Assembly: GCA_033439795.1 (NCBI GenBank) | Contig: JAUTDP010000009.1 | Coordinates: 2,356,001-2,420,000 of the forward strand | DNA length: 64,000 bases | Origin: Sordaria brevicollis | Taxonomy: Eukaryota > Ascomycota > Sordariomycetes > Sordariales > Sordariaceae | Direction: 5' to 3' | Shown here: positions 56,797 to 64,000 of the stretch, one piece after another | Position numbering within the stretch: position 1 is the first letter of the stretch | Layout: each line of letters starts with the position of its first letter | Notes under the pieces: generated by a model | The model's database searches: none | The model's input: only the letters and a program-made list of their open reading frames with translations | What the model was told of the DNA's origin: nothing | Translations under genes and position numbers: made by a program

Positions 56797-59700
56797 ATGT
56801 ACCAGAGAAGTACTCATCTCATGCTCAGAGCTAAGTACAGTATGCTGCTCTCGAATCATAATCCCATCACAGTAGTATCACTGACACTGCAGTTCAGCAG
56901 CAGCAAAAGAATTGGTGCACCCATTCTCTTTCCTTCACCGAAATGCGGTCGCTGAGAAATGGAAGATCACACTCTGAGGTTGGGAGTCACATCAACACCA
57001 GAAACCCTTGGCTTGGCGACACACAGCATCATGCGAAAGAATGAAGAGAACCCTGACGACCTACCTGCCTGACGACAGAATATTGCCCCTCGACTTCAAC
57101 AAAAGTCCTTGTGCAAGCATACCGAACCACAAATCTCTCTCCTCCTCTTCTCGCTAGTGAGCTTCGATGTAACAGATATCCAGCCCGACAACTATCGGGG
57201 TCGCTGCTGAAATCTTTATTGCCGGCAAGTAGCATGAGAAAAAAAAAGGCAATGCCGGTCGTCGAGCAAAGGGAAAAATTAAGATTACCATGTGCGAACC
57301 AGAAATTCCCCATCCCATGGACACACACTGGTGCCGCGCGTAATGTACACACTACGGAGATGTTCTTTTTCTCATCACAAATTCTCCCCTTCTTCTCCTC
57401 TTTTCTACCTTGCTGGGCAGACCACACAACATGCTTGTATGCTTCGTGCATATACACCACTATCATTACTACTCTCTTGTGTGCTAGCAGTGCTAGTAGC
57501 TAGCTCCGAAGTCTCTCCTTTCTCGCTACGCTGGAAGGGGCCTTTTTTGCTTACAGAGCAGAAGAGATATGGGAAAATCAGAAGAGGGTTGTCTCGAAGA
57601 AGCAAAAAAAGAGCAATCTCTGTTTGACTGACCCCTTCTTCTACTTTACCCCTCTTTCTTAAGCTCTCCCTTCGAGGTGGTAGCTGAGTGTGGATGAATG
57701 ACTCCGCGATAACGAACGGCAGCTCTCCGGCTTCGTTCCAGCCAATGTTATAACCGCATTTACGCCCTTATGTCCAATCCACAGAAATGTGTGTGTGTGT
57801 GTGTGTAATTGAAGAACAGCAATCAATTGGCATGGCATACATACATATTCAGATGTCAAGTCAGACAACACGGCTCGTCGGGATTGCCAGACTTGGCTTT
57901 CCATTTTCCAGGGACCTAGGGACCTGTTAGATATGCAGTTGGTAGGACCCCGAAAGTTGGTAGTCAAGAGACATGTAAAATGGTTGTCAACCTTTAGGTA
58001 AAGGGTTATCTTGGTTTACTTGGCAAGCCTGCCGTGAGTTTCTTGACATGATAGATTCGGATGAGGCGGGTACAACAGATAACTAGTCTAATGGGAAATG
58101 GAAAAAGAAGCAATGTCTGTGACAATTGGATGGCAAATTTTGGCTTTGACTTCTATATGCATCTTTCCCATCATCATCATCCATAGTGCTTTGTAGTGTT
58201 GTTTAGTGTGCGTCCATGTAACACTTGAGCCGTAGAATAGGCCTGATAGGCAATATTGATCAAGAACAAGAAGATGCCGAGTGTAATTTCCCTTACAACC
58301 CCATGCAGCCAAAAGAGAGCTCTAGGTTGCTCTGTGTCATGATGCCTTTCTGTCAAGTCAAGTCCCCACGTAGATCTCAATGATGTTGAATGGAGTAACA
58401 ACTTGAAACTTGTTACTGTACGTTGTTGGCTGGATCCAGCCTGCCAGCCGAGCCGAACGAGCGAGCGAATACGCTTGTTTTACTGTACACACAAAAGGAC
58501 CCCTTCCACTTGACTACTAACACGGCTCGGCTTGGACGGCTTGCTCTACTTGCAGACAGGGGAGGAGGACAAGGCGGGAAACACTACCTACTGTATCAAG
58601 TTTAACTTCAGTGTCCAAGTCCCGTCCCTGCCTTGCAAAAGAGAAAGCGAACGAACGGGAGATTGACTGGGACGGGAGAAAAGGGGGGTCCATCCGCGTT
58701 GGCCTGCGACTGCCAGGTCTACCAGGCCATCCAACTTTTTTGTGACCGACCTACCGACCGGACCGGGATAACGAAATCGAGATCGAGATCATGGCCCTGA
58801 TGTTCACTTCTTCTTCTCGAAAACAAGTCAGTCACTCGTCCGTCCACTCCCAGTCCCCGCCCGCTCGGCTTCCCGTTGCATCCCATCCCATTCCATCCAG
58901 CCATCCCACCAGTGTCAAGTCAATGAGATGAGTTGGTAGAGTTGGAAAAAAAAGGGGATCATCGGCCGCACAAGGCACATAATGCAACAAAACTTGTTGA
59001 CAAGACCCCTTCTGACCCTTTTTTTTCTTTTCTCTTTCTTCTTGACCCTTTGCACCCTTGAAAAAAGGTCTGTGATACCCATCTGTACGTAAAAAAAAAA
59101 AGCCCGCTACCATCCACTCAATCGCAAGTGGAATGGAATGGTGGAACACAGACACACACAGCGGAGTTGTTGTCACAATGACATGCCATGGCCATGACCA
59201 TGACATGGGATTCTGCGCTATTGCCATTCTGTGTGGAACATGGCAATTTTCAAGAATACCATGACCGGATTTCTGCTGGCAGTGCTGGGGCCGGGCAGGA
59301 TGAACCAATAGGGAAAGTGATCGACTCTTTCCACTTCGGTTTCGTGTAACAAAAAAGCTCCGGTCTTGTCACTTGTCTTTTTATTGAGGGTCAGTGCGGG
59401 GCCCCGACTTTTTCCCATAATATTCTTCGTTTTCTGTCCTTGGCTTTTTCCTCTCTTTCGATTTTCACTTTTCTTTTCTCCTCTGCCGGGGATGGTGTGC
59501 TTCCTTTTCTTTTCTTCTCCCTTTGGGCATGCACCCTGAACGGGTACGACTAGAGATAGCAAGATAGGTGAGAAGCTCGGAAGAATGGGATCCCATGCAC
59601 CCTACCCTTCCCTTGATACATCCGCGCAGCCAACTTGTGGTTGCTGGGTGAGAGTTGGGGTCTGGTACGTATGACAAGCCAACAACACTTTTGCATACTT

Positions 59701-60523
59701 TTTAGAAGGTCCACAGCCTATATGGCACGATAAGGAATGCCTTCCCTACATCTGACAGTCATACTGGCGGATAGCTAATGTCGTGACACAACCGGTCTGG
59801 ACTCGGTCTGTCTGCAGCTTACTGATTTCAATAAGACGACTGCCAACAAGACAAGCAGTGACGCAACTGTAAGTTCAGGTTAGGTAGTAGGGCCGGCGGT
59901 ACTTCTGCGTGTCTTTTATTTTGTGTTGAGCTCGAAAGACATGCCTTTCGGGTCAATGTCAGACCTACGCATGCACGCACACACCAAATTGTCAGACATG
60001 AAAATGCCGAAGGGAGGCCCAAACCGTATACACAAGCTCGGGCCGGTATTCGGGATTCCAACGTGCCGAAGTGGGCTATAAGGATACCGAATCTGCTGCC
60101 TATACACCGGTACGGGAGTTACAGATGTTGCGCAGGTTCATCAGCAGTCGTAGTGTACAAGGCGGACGAGCTCAATGCTTCTTCTCCTGTATTTGGACGG
60201 AGTTAACAGTAGAACACAAAGTGTGAGCTGATCAGATGGTGATGCACAGCAACTAGGACCGCAACACGAGTGAAAGGTTTGGCCAAAAATGGAATGGGTG
60301 ACTTCCCTCAATATTTTCCTAGCAACATAGAACCCTAAACGCCAAACCCGCGATATAACAATGATCTTAGATGACACGCGTTAAGAACCCCAACCGAGCC
60401 AGTGTTGACTCAGATCTCCCTTTGATGTACGCGGCTGGCCGATCAACCGTCCGAATGTGTGTCGAGTTGGCTGACCACCGCTGTGTGCGCTTTCATCCAT
60501 CGATTCGTACGTAAGTACGGGTA

Positions 60524-62452
60524 TCACTGCTTGGTCGCGCCAGTGTCCTGTCTTTTGCTTGCGGGCAATGCAGGCTTCTTGAACTCACCAGCGCCACCCG
60601 AGTTGCCGACCTGGGTAAATGTACCACCCTTGAACCAGCGGTCCTCGTCTGCTTTGCGCTTCCTGCTCAGCTCGGATTGAACCTTTGGATCGACAAGCTC
60701 CAGGCCTTGCATGGGCGTAAAAGCCAACGACGATACCGTACCGGCCGTTGCACTGCCCACCGTAGTACCGACGCCCGATGTCCGCAAGCCTTTGCTGGCA
60801 GCCAGGCTGAGGTTGCCAACGCCGCTACCACCGCCAGCTAGCGCCCTGAGAGATGATGCCGCACCGCCATTGAGCGAGCTGGCACCACCCCAACCCTTGC
60901 TCTTCGCGCTCAGCTTTGCACGAGTGCGCTGGTCGATTTGCGTGACCCGTAGACGTCCATCGTCACGCTGGCCGATCATGCCCATACCGGCAGTGGAATC
61001 GCCTGTACCATAACCGACTTCCTTCTCCTCCTTGCCAAAGGCCATACGGTTCTGAGCCTTGCGCAACTCAGTCATGGCCGTGGCCTCCTTGGCCTTGCGA
61101 GCTCGTCGGCCACCACGCTTTCTGCTCGGCTTGTCGTCGGGGGCCGGGAGAGCGCGTGCGCCCTTGCTGTTTGGCTTCTGCTGTAGTTTGTCTAGACGGT
61201 CCAGACACTCGTCCTTCAGGCGCTCGCCTTCTGATCCATCTCTAAATTGGTGGAAGCAATCGGTGCGTGCGCACATGACAATCTTGTTGGCAAACATCTT
61301 CATGGCCTGCTTCTTGAGGTCTGTTGGAATCCCACGAATGATATCTGACTGGTAGATGAAACCCTGCTGCCTGATACCAACATTGGTGGCAAGAGCAGAG
61401 CTGGTCTGCTTCTTGGAGCCCCAAGCTGGAAGGTTGCAGGCTGGAGTTTTGGAAAGGCCAGTCAAACCGCCAGCCTGGTTGAGAAGCTGTGCTGCTGTAA
61501 GAGAACCGATGAGAGCCGTCAAGTTCGGCGCGAAGATGTTCATGCGAGACTGTACGTACTCGGTGAGGGTCTTCTTGGCCTTGTCAAGCTCGACCACCAT
61601 CAGGCACGCTTCTGTGACACGCTGGACGTCCTCTTCGCCCAAGAATTGGCCCTTGGAAACCGTAGCTTCCACCGTAACAATCATCAAGGTTGGCCCATCA
61701 AGGACCGACTTGAGAGTTACACCCAGGGGGTTGTCGGTGGAAAGCTGCAGTGCTTTCATACTCTCCGAGTCCATCGGAGAGTTACCCAAGATAGCGACGA
61801 CCTTGCAGTATTCGATAGGGTTCGGTAGTAGCGACTCGAGCGCAGCGAATCTGGCGGAGAAGTGGTCCCTGACGAACTTGTGAACTAGGGCCACCTCGCT
61901 GTCGATCAAAGTAGACAGCCTGTTGGCGTTTGTCAACAGGTTGTATTCCGGATGGTCTTCGACATGACCGACATCGTTGGCCTGAGCCGGTTGTTCTTGG
62001 TAGTGGGCGATTTTCTGCAACGTTCGATCCAAACTGTCAGGGCTATTGCTCAAAAGAGATGTAAACGCTTTTCCATGTTCAATACGAAGGGGTAGAAGGA
62101 GACTAACCTCAAGCACCGGCTTCAGAGACTTCATAAGAGTCGCGACCGTTCGAACATCCCGCACTCCTCCTAGATGCATCTTCTCGACCTTAGCCTTGGC
62201 TTCCTCGGGATCTTCGACGGCATTCGAGTCGTCGGCTCCAACGCCACCCATAGCTTCGTCTTCGTCTTCGCCATCGCCCATGCCTTCATCGACGTCCTCA
62301 TCGTTCAGCGGTACATGAGCGTCATCAACGCCAGAACCTCCAGCCGCGACAACACCATCGTCTAGAAGGCCATTGCCATACTCGTTGTCGCCACCGGCCT
62401 CGGAGCCAGAGTCCTCAAAGTCCTGGAGGAGCTCGTCCAGAGTTGTCGACAT
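60524..62452 (-). CDS. prp31: PRP31, U4/U6 snRNP splicing factor
   Basis: Binds U4 snRNA with Snu13 and bridges the U4/U6 and U5 snRNPs in the tri-snRNP. Two exons, 62108-62452 and 60524-62014, give 611 residues. The frame is open through the 93-nt intron. I infer it because GTTAGT, CCTGACAG and TTGCAG fit splice signals, and because removing it joins LKPVLE to KIAHYQEQ, as in the family. The acidic N-terminus is followed by NOSIC and Nop domains. These include VHKFVRDHFSARFAALESLLPNP, ATVSKGQFL, ESRMNIFAPNL, AGGLTGLSKTPACN, GFIYQSD and GGRRARK-type basic sequence. The C-terminus has SSLAFTPMQGLELVDP. An open frame extends 74 codons upstream to 62674, but the Met at 62452 (MSTTLDELLQDFE) matches the family's start. 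Confidence 0.94.
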   Translation of the reverse strand: MSTTLDELLQDFEDSGSEAGGDNEYGNGLLDDGVVAAGGSGVDDAHVPLNDEDVDEGMGDGEDEDEAMGGVGADDSNAVEDPEEAKAKVEKMHLGGVRDVRTVATLMKSLKPVLEVSLLLPLRIEHGKAFTSLLSNSPDSLDRTLQKIAHYQEQPAQANDVGHVEDHPEYNLLTNANRLSTLIDSEVALVHKFVRDHFSARFAALESLLPNPIEYCKVVAILGNSPMDSESMKALQLSTDNPLGVTLKSVLDGPTLMIVTVEATVSKGQFLGEEDVQRVTEACLMVVELDKAKKTLTEYVQSRMNIFAPNLTALIGSLTAAQLLNQAGGLTGLSKTPACNLPAWGSKKQTSSALATNVGIRQQGFIYQSDIIRGIPTDLKKQAMKMFANKIVMCARTDCFHQFRDGSEGERLKDECLDRLDKLQQKPNSKGARALPAPDDKPSRKRGGRRARKAKEATAMTELRKAQNRMAFGKEEKEVGYGTGDSTAGMGMIGQRDDGRLRVTQIDQRTRAKLSAKSKGWGGASSLNGGAASSLRALAGGGSGVGNLSLAASKGLRTSGVGTTVGSATAGTVSSLAFTPMQGLELVDPKVQSELSRKRKADEDRWFKGGTFTQVGNSGGAGEFKKPALPASKRQDTGATKQ

Positions 62453-63013
62453 GATCGCACACCCTGTTGTTTGGGTGAAATATTCGGCGTCGGTCGGGAA
62501 CTGATCGGTTGGTGGCAGAGTAAAACGAGAGGAAATGTGAATTTCGGCGTAGCGAACTTCGCGATTTGAGGAGGCGGACGGGAAAGGTTTCGCTGTGTTT
62601 TCGAGTTGGGTTGTTTTTGGTAAGAATTGAATGGCCCGGAGGCAAGACTGCAAGAGACCGCGGCGTTGCATCACGGCCTAGACCTGCGCCAGTGGTTTGC
62701 CTGCCCGTCGTACACAGTGTTGCTTGGCATTTCAGAGCTAAATTGTACCTGTAGCTCGGTTGAGCCCGTTAATGAGTAGCTTTTATACAGCGGTCTTCCA
62801 GCGGTTCAGTGGTATCGTTTGGGGTCTATGTCCTATTACATGATGTTGGATCCGAAAGTACACTGTGCCGTTAGCTTGCCACGGTCCATCAATCGCAGCG
62901 CGTCCTTGTCCTTGCTGGGCTGTTGTTACGTCCATTCCTGTCCCAAAATCTCATCGACTTACAACACCATCTAAACATCGTCAAATCACCACTTCTTTGC
63001 GCCCATCTTCACA
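62453..63013. promoter_or_regulatory. Shared promoter region of PRP31 and CLF1
   Basis: A 561-bp spacer between two divergently transcribed spliceosome genes. No strong TATA box is visible. A stretch near 62780-62800 includes TTTTATA. Confidence 0.45.
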
Positions 63014-64000
63014 ATGGAGTCATCACGCGGCCCGCCACGGGTGAAGAACAAGGCCCCCGCGCCGGTGCAGATCTCGGCCGAGCAGCTGTTGCGCGAAGCC
63101 GTCGACCGCCAGGAAGTCAACCTACAGACGCCCACCCAGCGCTTTGCCGACCTCGAGGAGCTCAAGGAATACCAGGGTCGCAAGCGCAAGGAGTTCGAGG
63201 ATTATGTGCGACGCAACCGAGTTCGTCTTTCAAATTGGCTCCAATATGCCCAATGGGAGCTGGAGCAGAAGGAGTTTGCGAGAGCCCGCTCTGTGTTTGA
63301 GCGCGCCCTGGATGTACATCCCAACAACACTCGTAAGTCAATGTTACTCAGGCTGTCAATATGCTGCTCTGATGGACCAGTCGCTAACAACAAGCTCCAA
63401 CAGAACTTTGGATCAGATACGTCCAAGCAGAAATCAAGAACCGCAACATCAACCATGCCCGCAATCTCCTGGACCGCGCCGTCACCCGGCTGCCCAGAGT
63501 CACATCTCTGTGGTACCAGTATCTCTACGTCATGGAGATGCTCGGCGACATTCCGGGCACCAGACAAGTCTTTGACCGGTGGATGAAGTGGCACCCAGAC
63601 GAGCAGGCATGGAGCGCTTACATCCGTCTCGAGAAGCGCTACGGCGAGTTCGACAGGGCAAGGGAGATCTTCAGGGCCTTTACCGCCGTCCATCCGGAAC
63701 CGAGGACGTGGCTGAAGTGGGCCAAATTCGAAGAGGAATACGGCACCAGCGACACGGTCCGCGAGGTCTTCCAGACTGCTATCCAGACGATTGCCGAGAC
63801 GCTAGGCGACGATGCCGTTGACGAGAGGATATTTATCGCTTTTGCCCGGTACGAGGCCCGTCTACGCGAGTATGAGCGAGCCCGCGCTATCTACAAGTTC
63901 GGTCTCGATAACCTGCCGCGGTCCAAGTCGATGACGCTACATGCCCACTACACGACATTCGAGAAACAGTTCGGCGACAAGGAGGGCGTGGAGGACGTTA
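63014..64000 (+). CDS. clf1: CLF1/SYF3 (crooked-neck), partial at window edge
   Basis: Scaffold of the Prp19-associated complex, needed for spliceosome activation. Two exons are visible, 63014-63332 and from 63404 past the window end (about 305 residues of a protein that is usually 650-700). The 71-nt intron has GTAAGT, GCTAACA and CAACAG, and joins [11 protein letters not shown] to [14 protein letters not shown] as in other CLF1 proteins. HAT (half-TPR) repeats are plain: [73 protein letters not shown], and so on. The N-terminus carries the conserved [11 protein letters not shown] and [15 protein letters not shown] segments. It is divergent from PRP31. Confidence 0.94.

Larger units (their letters stand above)
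46211..60523. other. 14.3-kb gene-poor region
   Basis: I find no open frame above about 240 codons and none with recognisable domains, splice continuity or biased composition. Its content is simple repeats: a 9-bp unit GTGCGAGGG three times (47141-47167), CA and GT runs, a GC run, hexamer repeats, a CT run, and many A/T homopolymers and palindromic CATGGCCATG-type segments. I see no rRNA, tRNA or transposon. It may be upstream control DNA of the CSP-1-type gene, may contain long non-coding transcripts, or may hold multi-exon genes too broken up to see. Confidence 0.5.

Overview
The window looks like nuclear chromosomal DNA from a filamentous ascomycete, most likely a Sordariales species close to Neurospora or Sordaria. 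The support is: compact introns (mostly 50-300 nt) with GTAAGT, GTATGT or GTACGT donors and CTAAC or CTGAC branch points; fungal versions of every recognisable protein; long intergenic spaces full of microsatellites and homopolymers; and a Nrg1/CSP-1-type zinc-finger gene. No sequence search was possible, so the species is an inference.

Layout. Positions 1-5050 hold lineage-type genes: two tandem paralogous small Cys-rich proteins and a DUF3074 (START-like) protein, each behind a clear TATA box, among short repeats. Next come dipeptidyl peptidase III (six exons, minus strand), a 5.9-kb gene-free stretch, a gluconokinase, and a small single-pass membrane protein with PY motifs. Positions 18.8-31 kb are the housekeeping core: branched-chain 2-oxoacid dehydrogenase E2, ATP10 (F-ATPase assembly), the Golgi SNARE GOS1, a divergent ribosomal-protein pair (eL6 and uL29) and STT3, the catalytic subunit of oligosaccharyltransferase. 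From 32.3 to 35.9 kb lies a low-complexity protein gene whose reading frame is broken by one in-frame TAG. Then follow a MITE-like element, a protein with a Tc1/mariner-type bipartite DNA-binding region and a Gln-rich tail but no DDE catalytic domain, a fungal acetate kinase, and the Nrg1/CSP-1-type C2H2 factor. A gene-poor stretch of about 14 kb separates that factor from a divergent pair of spliceosome genes, PRP31 and CLF1; CLF1 runs off the right edge.

Shared themes. Central carbon and energy metabolism is represented by gluconokinase, BCKDH E2, acetate kinase and ATP10. Secretory-pathway function is represented by GOS1, STT3 and perhaps the PY-motif protein. RNA and protein synthesis is represented by PRP31, CLF1, eL6 and uL29. 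Three divergent pairs (E2/ATP10, eL6/uL29, PRP31/CLF1) share promoter regions.

The points most worth a second look are the TAG-interrupted gene (weak intron, A-to-I mRNA editing, or a true stop), the 261-bp element with perfect 34-bp inverted ends, the retained-looking transposase DNA-binding domain, the duplicated Cys-rich genes with their palindromic repeats, the in-frame stop-free intron of PRP31, and the long gene-free region upstream of the CSP-1-type gene.
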